A stretch of 5,400 bases of DNA from contig JANPDA010000219.1 in NCBI GenBank assembly GCA_031431235.1, forward strand, positions 1 to 5,400, read 5' to 3'. Made by a program: the position numbers and the translations under genes. Of this stretch, positions 1 to 5,400 are shown piece by piece. The notes below the pieces were generated by a model. It had not been told where the DNA came from. It saw nothing but the letters and a program-made list of their open reading frames with translations, and did no database searches. This DNA is from JANNSW01 sp031431235 (GTDB lineage: Bacteria; Pseudomonadota; Alphaproteobacteria; Rhizobiales; Hyphomicrobiaceae). Numbering within the stretch: the stretch's first letter is position 1; every line of letters starts with the position of its first letter.

Positions 1-110
1 GCGGCGCGAAGCGCCAGCCGGGACCCAGGAGTTCCGGGCTCTGGGCCCCGGGTAGCCGCTGCGCGGCTCCCGGGGAAACGGGAATCGAATGAATGCGCCG
101 GAACACTAGC
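1..110. repeat. Non-coding stretch with three adjacent GC-rich hairpins
   Basis: No convincing gene lies here. Three inverted repeats follow each other. GGCGC (3-7) pairs with GCGCC (11-15) around a GAA loop. CCCAG (24-28) can pair with CTGGG (41-45). The strongest pairs CCCCGGG (46-52) with CCCGGGG (69-75), then continues inward as AGCCGC (54-59) with GCGGCT (63-68), giving 13 base pairs with one bulged T and a 3-base loop. This last hairpin lies 35 bases past the stop of the leftward VOC gene, so it could end or protect that transcript, but no T-tract follows on either strand. The arrangement also resembles the dispersed GC-rich palindromic elements common between genes in Alphaproteobacteria. 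The element may continue past the left edge. Confidence 0.5.
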
Positions 111-494
111 TCAAACCGGCTTCTCGTAGACCGCCGACAGCTTGTTGCCATCTGGATCGCGGACGTAGCAGGCGTAGAAATGAGCGTGATAGGGCCTGAG
201 ACCGGGCTTGCCCTCATCGCTCCCGCCATGCTCGAGCGCCGCCCGGTGGAAGGCATCGACCGCCGCCCGGCTCGTCGCTTCGAACGCCGTCATCGAGCCG
301 TTGCCGACACCGGCCGCCCGCTTGTCGTAGGGCCTATTCACCCAGAAGCGACAGCGCTTTTCGCCCTTCGTGCCATAGCCCGCCTCGTGCTCGAACGTCT
401 CCAACCGCTCCAGGCCGAGCGCGGCGAGCGCCCCATCGTAGAAGCGCTGGGCGCGCGGGATATCGTTGCTGCCGACGGTGATGTAGAGGAGCAT
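111..494 (-). CDS. VOC-fold (glyoxalase/bleomycin-resistance/dioxygenase superfamily) protein
   Basis: A 127-residue protein, the usual size for a stand-alone VOC protein with two beta-alpha-beta-beta-beta modules. Module 1 opens with an ITVGSND strand and an FYDGAL helix (residues 5-24). Module 2 ends in the typical VRDPDGNKL turn (111-119). The start chosen is the ATG at 494, preceded by GGAAAG four bases upstream. A longer reading from 569 would run into the end of the upstream metallophosphoesterase gene and adds a tail unlike the family. The usual metal-binding His near the first strand appears to be Tyr4, and the usual Glu after DPDGN is Ser120, so a classical metal-dependent lyase or dioxygenase role is doubtful; binding of a small ligand is possible. 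It lies 64 bp downstream of the metallophosphoesterase on the same strand and may share its transcript. Family assignment is firm; substrate unknown. Confidence 0.88.
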   Translation of the reverse strand: MLLYITVGSNDIPRAQRFYDGALAALGLERLETFEHEAGYGTKGEKRCRFWVNRPYDKRAAGVGNGSMTAFEATSRAAVDAFHRAALEHGGSDEGKPGLRPYHAHFYACYVRDPDGNKLSAVYEKPV

Positions 495-558
495 GGATCT
501 TTCCGATCGCGGTGAGCTTGATCGAAGATCCCACGGGAGCAGCCGGCTGGCAAGCACG

Positions 559-1467
559 TCATCCCCCACTCAGCACGACCCGTTCCGCCTCCTCCATGGT
601 ATCGCCCGACGGGCTCACCTGGCGTCCGGTCAGCTCGATCCGGAAGCGGCCGTTCCTGCGATCGATGTGGAACAGGTTCCAACGTGCGGGCGGGTCGTGC
701 AGCGGCGGCGTCGCGGAAGCGGCCGGAACACCGATGACGGGGATCGGACCGTCGGGGCCGGCGGCATGGGTGCGCATCGCCCTGTGGTTGTGGCCGAACA
801 CCACGAGCTCGGCGCCCTGCCGGGCGAGCATCGAGGCAAAGGCACCCGCATCGGCGAGCGCGCGGGTCGGCTTGGCGAGGCCCGGCAGCGGCGGGTGATG
901 GATGAGCACCACCCGGCACAGCCCTTCGGCCTTCAATTCAGCCAGCATTCGCCCGGCCGCCTCGATCTGCCCAGCCCCCAGCCGCCCGGTCGCCATGAAC
1001 ACCGGCGTCGGCACGCCAGAGGATAGCGCGACGATGGCAACGTCCTGGCGCCGCCGCACGAACGGAAAGCGCGGCTGCTCGCCAACTGCGAGGGGATGAT
1101 CGTCCCCGCTCATCCAGGGCGACCAGCGTGCGATCCCGGGATCGCGCACCAGTCGCACATAGCAATCATGATTGCCTGGCACCACAGTGATCCGCTCTGG
1201 TGCTCCGAGCCCCTTCAGCCAGCGTGCGGCGGCCGCCAGCTCGGCCGGCAGCCCGATATTGGTGAGGTCGCCGCCCACGAGAATCTGGTCGGGCCGGTGC
1301 CGCTGCAAGTCCGCGATCAGCAGCGCCAGGGTCTCGGCCCGGTGCATGCGCTTGCGCCGACGGTGCCAATTGACGTAGCCGGTCAGGCGCTTCAGCGAGA
1401 TGTCGAGGATCCGCGGCCGCGCGAGCGGCGCGAGATGGATGTCGGAGATGTGGGCGAGGGTTGTCAT
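559..1467 (-). CDS. Metallophosphoesterase, CpdA/Icc-like
   Basis: A 302-residue calcineurin-fold phosphoesterase, predicted cytoplasmic because no signal peptide is seen. All standard dinuclear-metal motifs are present in order: D9-x-H11 in HISDIHL, GGD67LTN70, GNH100D101, H190-H191 in IHHPP, and GHNH at 225-228. This order and the length of about 300 residues fit the class III cyclic-nucleotide phosphodiesterase group (CpdA/Icc) and related bacterial phosphoesterases. The basic stretch around residues 34-43 (WHRRRKRMHR), between the first two motifs, recurs in my memory of alphaproteobacterial members. The true substrate could be cAMP, another phosphodiester or a phosphomonoester; sequence alone does not decide. 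I chose the ATG at 1467 because the DxH strand begins within ten residues of it; the reading from 1572 adds an Arg-rich leader and overlaps the divergent Nudix gene. The ribosome site is weak (GGCAGG about 11 bases upstream). Confidence 0.9.
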   Translation of the reverse strand: MTTLAHISDIHLAPLARPRILDISLKRLTGYVNWHRRRKRMHRAETLALLIADLQRHRPDQILVGGDLTNIGLPAELAAAARWLKGLGAPERITVVPGNHDCYVRLVRDPGIARWSPWMSGDDHPLAVGEQPRFPFVRRRQDVAIVALSSGVPTPVFMATGRLGAGQIEAAGRMLAELKAEGLCRVVLIHHPPLPGLAKPTRALADAGAFASMLARQGAELVVFGHNHRAMRTHAAGPDGPIPVIGVPAASATPPLHDPPARWNLFHIDRRNGRFRIELTGRQVSPSGDTMEEAERVVLSGG

Positions 1468-1534
1468 GGGTGCCGGCAACCTGCCAGATCGCGCTCGAGG
1501 CTTGAAGCGGCGATTGCACGCAAGGGAAATTGCG
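1468..1534. promoter_or_regulatory. Divergent intergenic region (metallophosphoesterase / Nudix)
   Basis: Only 67 bp separate the two divergent start codons, so promoters for both directions, or control sites shared by them, must lie here or inside the neighbouring genes. I see no good sigma-70 pair. TTGAAG at 1502-1507 is a possible -35 towards the Nudix gene, but the matching -10 would fall on the ribosome-binding site, which makes it unlikely. The region is called from gene layout rather than from a recognised motif. Confidence 0.45.
1519..1534 (+). promoter_or_regulatory. Nudix ribosome-binding site inside a short hairpin
   Basis: AAGGGA at 1522-1527 is a good Shine-Dalgarno sequence seven bases before the ATG at 1535 and decides that start. 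It sits within a perfect inverted repeat: CGCAA (1519-1523) and TTGCG (1530-1534) enclose GGGAAA, so in RNA the GGGA core would be in the loop directly before the start codon. A second TTGC at 1514-1517 repeats the right arm. Whether the five-pair stem matters for translation is unknown. Confidence 0.4.
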
Positions 1535-2008
1535 ATGGACCGACGGACCGGGCTCAACCGGCTGATGTACATGGCGCTCAGGCCCTACTGGCGGATGCGG
1601 CGCGGGCTGACCATGGGCGCGCAGGGCGTGGTGATCGATGGCGCCGGGGGTGTGCTGCTGGTGCGTCACGGCTACCGGCCGGGCTGGCATTTCCCGGGCG
1701 GCGGGGTCGAATGGGGCGAGGCGACCGTAACGGCGATGGGCCGGGAGGTGATGGAGGAGACGGGGGTTGTCGTCACCGTTCCGCCGGTGCTGCATGGCAT
1801 CTTCACCAACTTCGCGCGCTTCCCCGGCGATCATGTGGTCGTGTTCGTGGTGCGCGGCTGGGAGCGGCCGACCATCCCCGCGCCGTCGAGCGAGATCGCG
1901 GAAGCGCGTTTCTTCCCCGTCGATGGCTTGCCGGTCGATCTGGCGCCGGGAGCCCGCAACCGGATCGGTGAGATTTTCGAGGGCCGGCCGCTCGCCCGCG
2001 AGTGGTGA
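1535..2008 (+). CDS. Nudix hydrolase
   Basis: A 157-residue protein with one complete Nudix box. G56, E62, R70-E71, E74-E75 and G77 follow the GX5EX7REUXEEXGU pattern exactly, so the metal-binding Glu residues are intact and the enzyme should hydrolyse a nucleoside diphosphate linked to another group. The box is preceded by the strand GVVIDGAGGVLLVRH (31-45) and the FPGGGVEWGE turn (53-62). A short, basic, hydrophobic N-terminal segment (about 7-25) includes YMALRPYWRMRRGLTMG, a leader I associate with alphaproteobacterial Nudix proteins. The substrate cannot be named: no second signature such as that of ADP-ribose, NADH, Ap4A or CoA hydrolases is visible. The start at 1535 has a clear ribosome site; an upstream in-frame ATG at 1400 would overlap the divergent gene. 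It shares strand with the downstream oxidoreductase but is 97 bp away, so co-transcription is possible, not shown. Confidence 0.93.
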   Translation: MDRRTGLNRLMYMALRPYWRMRRGLTMGAQGVVIDGAGGVLLVRHGYRPGWHFPGGGVEWGEATVTAMGREVMEETGVVVTVPPVLHGIFTNFARFPGDHVVVFVVRGWERPTIPAPSSEIAEARFFPVDGLPVDLAPGARNRIGEIFEGRPLAREW

Positions 2009-2094
2009 TTGCCCGAATTCTCCGATCCGCCATGCCGGCAGCCGGCTTGCACGCGTGGCCGGCTTCAGCGAGGTTGGCATCGGTGCGCAGCAAC

Positions 2095-2100
2095 AGGAGG
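2095..2100 (+). promoter_or_regulatory. Strong ribosome-binding site of the oxidoreductase gene
   Basis: AGGAGG, five bases before the ATG at 2106, is a full-consensus Shine-Dalgarno sequence. It fixes the start well inside a reading frame that stays open from 1767, whose first 113 codons are out-of-frame translation of the Nudix gene and the spacer. Confidence 0.85.
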
Positions 2101-2105
2101 TCGCG

Positions 2106-4160
2106 ATGGCGACGAAGCAAGGCCCTGCCGATCCGATCCGGTCCAAGGACCCGCTGCTGCAGCCCTTCGAGCTGAAACACCTGACCTTGCGCAACCGCAT
2201 CATGAGCACCAGCCATGCTTGCGGCCTGGAGGAGGGCGGGCTGCCGAAGGAGCGCTATCAGGCCTACCACGAGGAGAAGGCCAAGGGCGGCTTGGCGCTC
2301 ACGATGTTCGGCGGCTCCTCCAATGTCGCCCCCGACAGCCCCAACGTGTTCCAGCAGCTCAACGTGGGCGATGACGCCATCATTCCCCATTTCGAGCGGT
2401 TCTCGCAGCGCATCCACGCGCAAGGCGCCGCACTGATGTGCCAGATCACGCATCTGGGCCAGCGGGCGGATGCCTATCTCGACCATATGCTGCCGCCAAT
2501 CGCTCCCTCCCACAGCCGCGAGACGCTGCATCGCAGCTTTGCGCGCGAGATGGACGAGCACGATATCCGGCGCGTGGTGAAGGCCTTCGCGGACGCGGCC
2601 TGGCGCTGCAAGGTGGGCGGGCTCGATGGCCTGGAGACGTTGGGTGGCGGACATCTGATGGGCCAGTTCCTCTCGCCTCTCCTGAACCGGCGCACGGACC
2701 GCTATGGCGGGTCGATCGAGAACCGCTGCCGCTTTCCCCTCGAGGTCTACGAGGCGATCAGGAAGCGCGTCGGCGATGATTTCATCGTCGGCTTCCGCTT
2801 CGTCGTCGACGAAGGTCACGCGGAAGGGCTCGGCTTCGAGCAGAGCCTCGAGATCGCACGCGTGTTCGAGCGCTCCGGCGTCCTCGACTTCTGGAATGCC
2901 ATCTATGGGCGCATCGACGTGGCGATCGCGCTGACGATCGACAACATGCCGGGCATGGAATCACCCATCGGGCCCTGGCTCGACAAGGCCGCCGCCTTCA
3001 AACGCGAGGTAAAGCTGCCGGTGTTCCACGCGGCCCGGATCACGGACCTCGCGACGGCGCGTCACGCCATCGCAAACGGCCTCATCGACATGGCCGGCAT
3101 GACGCGGGCCCACATCGCCGATCCCCACCTCGTCGAAAAGCTGATCCGGGGCGAGGCGGACCGCATCAGGCCATGCATCGGCGCCAACTATTGCCGCGGG
3201 CCCACGCGGCCGACCTGCATCCACAATGCCGCGACCGGGCGTGAGCTGAAGCTGCCGCAGCGGATCGAGCGGTCGGCGACACCAGGCAAGAAAGTCGTGG
3301 TGGTGGGCGGCGGGCCAGCCGGGCTCGAAGCGGCTCGCGTCGCAGCCGAGCGCGGCCACGAGGTGGTGCTGATCGAGGCGGGCAATGCGCTCGGCGGGCA
3401 GGTCAGGCTCGCCACCCGCGGCAGCTGGCGGCGCGACCTGGTCGGCATCATCGACTGGCGGGCAGCCGAGCTCGAGCGGCTCGGCGTCGAGGTCCGGCTC
3501 AACAGCTTTGCCGAGGCTGGCGACATCGCGGCCGAGGCTCCCGACGTCGTCGTGATGGCAACCGGCGGCACGCCCGACCTCGCGTGGCTCGATGGCCACG
3601 AGCATGCGACCAGCGCCTGGGACCTGATCGAGGGCAGCGTCGCCCCCGGCGACGACGTGATCGTCTATGACGGCACCGGCCGGCACACCGCGCTGATCGC
3701 GGCCGAGACGGTGCTCGCGGCAGGCCGGACGGCGCGTCTCGTTACCCTCGACGACCACATGGGCATGGACTTGACCGGCCCTGATCAGGCGGTCTGGAAG
3801 CGCCGTGCCTATGAGATCGGGCTGCCGATGCAGTTCGACTTGCGGCTCGTGCGCGTCGCCCGCGAGGGCAACCGGCTGCAGGCTGTGTTCGTAAATGAGC
3901 TGACCGGCGACCAGGTGGTCGAGACGGCCGGACAGGTCGTGGTCGAGCACGGCACGGTGCCGGCGGACGAGGTGTTCCGCGCCTTGCGATCGGCCTCGGC
4001 CAACGATGGCGTCACTGATCTCGACGCGCTCATCGCCGGCCGCCCGCAACCATCGTCGGGCCGCGGCGGCTTCGAGCTCCACCGCATCGGCGACGCCGCA
4101 TCGAGCCGCAACATCCACACGGCGGTGCTCGACGGGTTGCGGCTGGCGTGTGTGCTGTGA
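2106..4160 (+). CDS. FMN/FAD oxidoreductase of the TMADH/DgcA/FadH superfamily, probable N-demethylase type
   Basis: A 684-residue two-part flavoenzyme, presumably cytoplasmic. Residues about 15-355 form the old-yellow-enzyme FMN barrel: FELKHLTLRNRI (21-32), QITHLGQR (113-120), QFLSP (187-191) and RYGGSIENR (199-207). A cysteine-containing segment (357-371) follows, then an FAD/NAD(P) half with GGGPAG at 401-406, a second nucleotide-binding stretch near 517-540 and the flavin-binding end IGDAASSRNIHTA at 661-673. Length and many motifs (GANYC, MTRAHIADPHL at 332-342, the C-terminal IGD..RN.H) match, from memory, dimethylglycine demethylase DgcA (about 686 residues) and stachydrine/N-methylproline demethylase StcD better than trimethylamine dehydrogenase or dienoyl-CoA reductase FadH. 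The likely reaction is oxidative removal of an N-methyl group, with electrons passed to a partner not encoded here. Odd points: Ala360 replaces one expected Fe-S cysteine, and the spacing before Cys371 is short. Class firm; substrate inferred. Confidence 0.9.
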   Translation: MATKQGPADPIRSKDPLLQPFELKHLTLRNRIMSTSHACGLEEGGLPKERYQAYHEEKAKGGLALTMFGGSSNVAPDSPNVFQQLNVGDDAIIPHFERFSQRIHAQGAALMCQITHLGQRADAYLDHMLPPIAPSHSRETLHRSFAREMDEHDIRRVVKAFADAAWRCKVGGLDGLETLGGGHLMGQFLSPLLNRRTDRYGGSIENRCRFPLEVYEAIRKRVGDDFIVGFRFVVDEGHAEGLGFEQSLEIARVFERSGVLDFWNAIYGRIDVAIALTIDNMPGMESPIGPWLDKAAAFKREVKLPVFHAARITDLATARHAIANGLIDMAGMTRAHIADPHLVEKLIRGEADRIRPCIGANYCRGPTRPTCIHNAATGRELKLPQRIERSATPGKKVVVVGGGPAGLEAARVAAERGHEVVLIEAGNALGGQVRLATRGSWRRDLVGIIDWRAAELERLGVEVRLNSFAEAGDIAAEAPDVVVMATGGTPDLAWLDGHEHATSAWDLIEGSVAPGDDVIVYDGTGRHTALIAAETVLAAGRTARLVTLDDHMGMDLTGPDQAVWKRRAYEIGLPMQFDLRLVRVAREGNRLQAVFVNELTGDQVVETAGQVVVEHGTVPADEVFRALRSASANDGVTDLDALIAGRPQPSSGRGGFELHRIGDAASSRNIHTAVLDGLRLACVL

Positions 4161-4177
4161 GCCCGAACAGAGGCTGC

Positions 4178-4200
4178 CGATCTATCATTCAGATAGCTCG
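4178..4200. repeat. Imperfect inverted repeat before the antitoxin-like frame (possible operator)
   Basis: CTATC (4182-4186) and GATAG (4192-4196) are perfect inverted arms around ATTCA, and CGA (4178-4180) with TCG (4198-4200) extends the pairing past one mismatched position. The repeat starts 17 bases after the oxidoreductase stop and ends just before GGAG at 4202. It contains TATCAT (4183-4188), which could serve as a -10 element, though no convincing -35 is seen. Phd/YefM proteins repress their own promoters by binding short palindromes, so an operator is a fair reading. A weak 3' end for the oxidoreductase mRNA is the alternative; there is no T-tract. Confidence 0.35.
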
Positions 4201-4215
4201 TGGAGACGGAATGAC

Positions 4216-4530
4216 GTGCGTGGGACCTCCGGCGAGCTGCACCAGAAGCTCGGACAGACGATCGACACGTCGAGGCTGGAGCCGGTCGCCATCACGAGCC
4301 ACGACCGCGACCATGTGGTGATATTGTCAGCGGCGCAGTATTCGATTCTGCCGCAGTCTGCTCGCAGGTGCAGACCGATTTGGCTGGCCAGACCGACGCC
4401 GCCTCGCCCGGTTGTGCGCTCTACTCCAGCCCCAGCTGCCGTTGCCGCCAGCGGTCGGCCTCGATCTCGGCGCGCTGGCGTTCCTCGGGCTTCAGGGCGG
4501 CGAGGAAGACATCGAGCTCGAAGTCGCTGA
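4216..4530 (+). CDS. Phd/YefM-family antitoxin-like frame, probably a decayed orphan
   Basis: From a GTG at 4216 the frame reads about 45 residues with the N-terminal signature of Phd/YefM antitoxins: TSGELHQKLG (4-13), an Asp at 17, then EPVAITSHDR (22-31), VVILSAAQY (34-42). This half normally dimerises and binds the operator. After Leu45 (base 4350) the frame continues to 4530 as a Pro/Arg/Ser-rich tail unlike the family. Its last 110 bases run antisense to the end of the Sel1 gene, so the true product is probably truncated or frameshifted. GGAG at 4202 and CGGA at 4207 are possible ribosome sites. An ATG at 4211 is out of frame by one missing base, which may be the original start. No toxin partner is visible. 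Codons such as ATA, TTG, TCA, TAT and ATT (4321-4347) are unlike the GC-rich neighbours, hinting at acquired DNA. Confidence 0.45.
   Translation: MRGTSGELHQKLGQTIDTSRLEPVAITSHDRDHVVILSAAQYSILPQSARRCRPIWLARPTPPRPVVRSTPAPAAVAASGRPRSRRAGVPRASGRRGRHRARSR
4330..4354. terminator. Weak hairpin between convergent genes
   Basis: GCGG (4330-4333) and CAG (4336-4338) can pair with CTG (4348-4350) and CCGC (4351-4354), giving seven base pairs interrupted by two unpaired bases, with a nine-base loop. It lies 67 bases past the stop of the leftward Sel1 gene, in the convergent spacer, and could help end that transcript. There is no T-run, and it falls in the antitoxin-like frame, so the pairing may be accidental. 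Confidence 0.2.
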
Positions 4531-5365
4531 CGCCGGCCTCGCGCGACAAGAGGTGCCACTTCCCGGCGGCGACCAGGTCCTTGCTGAAGACGACGCCACG
4601 GGCATAGAGCCGCGCCAGCCGGTTCTGGGCGATCGGATTACCCTTCTCGGCGGCGGCGAGGAAGAAATAGGCCCCGCGCGCCTGATCGGGGAAGACGCCG
4701 CGGCCCTTGAAGAGGATCACCCCATATTCGAGCTGGGCGTCCGTCAGTCCCTGCTCGGCGGCTTGCGAGATCCAGCGCGCGGCCTCCTCGTCGCTCCTCT
4801 CGACGCCCGCCCCGCTCGCATAGAGGGCGCCGAGGTCGTACTGGGCCTGCGCATGACCCGATTTGGCAGCCCGCAGCAACAGCTCGGCGGCCTTTGCCAT
4901 ATCGGCCGGGCGGCCGACGCCCTGGGCGTAGACGAGAGCGAGGTTGTACTCGGCGACGTCGATCCCGGCGGTGGCGGCGGCCTCATACAGGTCAGCGGCC
5001 AGTTTCAGGTCGCGCGGTACGCCCGCGCCTGCGGCATAGAGATTGCCGAGCGCGAGCTTGGCGTTGGGATCGCCCAGCTCGGCGCCCTTGCGGTACCAGG
5101 CCGCTGCCGCCTTCAGGTCGCGGGCGACGCCGAGCCCCTCGGCGAGCATGCGCCCCAGCAGCGTATGGGCTGCCGGCTCGCCGGCTGCGGCGGCCTGCTG
5201 GGCAGCCTTCAGCGCTGCCGCGTAGTTGCCGGCATCGAATGCAGCGAAGGCGGGATCGTCGGCGAGGCCGGTTGGGAACGTGGCGGTGGGCGTCTCGGCT
5301 GCGCGGGCGCCAGTGGTCAGCAGGAGGCAGAGTGTCAGGGCCGTAATGGAGCGCAAGACCCGCAT
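4421..5365 (-). CDS. Secreted Sel1-repeat (TPR-like) protein
   Basis: A 314-residue protein starting with a Sec-type signal peptide: MRVLRS, a hydrophobic core ITALTLCLLLTTG, and a likely cut after ARA-A near residues 22-23, so it should reach the periplasm or beyond. No lipobox cysteine is seen at the cut; the Cys at 13 is inside the core. Mature residues about 65-281 form six Sel1-like repeats of 36 residues, each with an LG..Y..G.GV..D..KAA.W...AA..G pattern, preceded by a partial helical pair (36-64). The last repeat is degenerate (ARGVVFSKD), and a charged helical tail (about 292-314, ending RQRQLGLE) follows. Such solenoids bind other proteins; no catalytic domain is present. Roles known for the family range from envelope maintenance to host interaction and cannot be chosen here. 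The ATG at 5365 is preceded only by a weak AAGG and by a TGA one base upstream, suggesting coupled translation with a gene to the right. Confidence 0.88.
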   Translation of the reverse strand: MRVLRSITALTLCLLLTTGARAAETPTATFPTGLADDPAFAAFDAGNYAAALKAAQQAAAAGEPAAHTLLGRMLAEGLGVARDLKAAAAWYRKGAELGDPNAKLALGNLYAAGAGVPRDLKLAADLYEAAATAGIDVAEYNLALVYAQGVGRPADMAKAAELLLRAAKSGHAQAQYDLGALYASGAGVERSDEEAARWISQAAEQGLTDAQLEYGVILFKGRGVFPDQARGAYFFLAAAEKGNPIAQNRLARLYARGVVFSKDLVAAGKWHLLSREAGVSDFELDVFLAALKPEERQRAEIEADRWRQRQLGLE

Positions 5366-5366
5366 G

Positions 5367-5400
5367 TCAGCCGGCCTTGGCTTGCCGAGACCATCGGCGA
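5367..5400 (-). CDS. Possible 3' end of an upstream leftward gene (partial)
   Basis: In the frame ending at the TGA of 5367-5369 the visible residues are RRWSRQAKAG followed by the stop. The stop is one base from the Sel1 ATG (TGA-C-ATG), a spacing typical of translationally coupled operon genes. Only ten or so residues are visible, so the product cannot be named, and the arrangement may be chance. Confidence 0.25.
   Translation of the reverse strand, partial: RRWSRQAKAG

Noticed and set aside
495..569. Longer VOC start at 569
   Set aside because: It overlaps the 3' end of the metallophosphoesterase and lacks family similarity; the ATG at 494 has a GGAAAG site.
1468..1572. Longer metallophosphoesterase start at 1572
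   Set aside because: It adds an Arg-rich leader, overlaps the Nudix start region, and the family fold begins right after the ATG at 1467.
2034..2063. Three copies of GCCGGC in the Nudix-oxidoreductase spacer (2034, 2041, 2058)
   Set aside because: A self-complementary six-base GC word is common in such GC-rich DNA; no T-tract or extended stem supports a terminator or operator.
1767..2105. The 113-codon N-terminal extension of the oxidoreductase reading frame
   Set aside because: It is Arg/Ser-rich out-of-frame translation of the Nudix gene and the spacer; a consensus AGGAGG five bases before the ATG at 2106 and the family's usual N-terminus fix the true start.
2961..4118. A 385-residue open frame antisense to the oxidoreductase, and similar long antisense frames at 1166-2209 and 1803-2819
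   Set aside because: They are Arg/Ala/Pro/His-rich shadow translations of GC-rich genes with no recognisable domain, while the opposite strand carries clear family motifs.
4371..4396. Direct repeat CAGACCGA at 4371 and 4389
   Set aside because: Eight bases repeated once in a GC-rich spacer is weak; no mobile-element ends or target-site duplication go with it.
4185..4559. Leftward 124-residue frame across the convergent spacer
   Set aside because: It overlaps both the Sel1 3' end and the antitoxin-like frame and shows no domain pattern.

Overview
The window is GC-rich chromosomal-type DNA with long shadow ORFs on both strands. Codon choice, the protein families and their style suggest an alphaproteobacterium (Rhizobiales or Rhodospirillales type). 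This is an inference from family resemblance; there is no rRNA or other taxonomic marker in view. I see no insertion sequence, tRNA, rRNA, CRISPR array or replication origin.

Layout, left to right. Bases 1-110 are non-coding and hold a run of strong GC-rich hairpins just downstream of a leftward gene. Bases 111-1467 carry two leftward genes: a metallophosphoesterase of the CpdA/Icc type (559-1467), followed by a small VOC-fold (glyoxalase-like) protein (111-494). A 67-bp divergent intergenic region (1468-1534) separates them from two rightward genes. These are a Nudix hydrolase (1535-2008) and, 97 bp further on, a large flavin/FAD oxidoreductase (2106-4160). The oxidoreductase belongs to the trimethylamine dehydrogenase / 2,4-dienoyl-CoA reductase superfamily and looks most like the dimethylglycine or N-methylproline demethylase branch (DgcA/StcD). 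Bases 4161-4420 separate convergent genes and contain an unexpected short reading frame with the signature of a Phd/YefM antitoxin, probably a decayed orphan, behind a small inverted repeat. Bases 4421-5365 encode, leftward, a secreted or periplasmic Sel1-repeat protein. Its start sits one base after a stop codon that may end another leftward gene running off the right edge.

How the genes may work together. The oxidoreductase is probably the main metabolic gene: an N-demethylase or related amine/enoyl oxidoreductase that would need an electron acceptor encoded elsewhere. The Nudix and metallophosphoesterase genes are general hydrolases whose substrates cannot be read from sequence, and no shared pathway is evident. 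I do not see a clearly new multi-gene system. The points most worth checking are the altered Fe-S ligand set and active site of the oxidoreductase, and the antitoxin-like relic with its possible operator.
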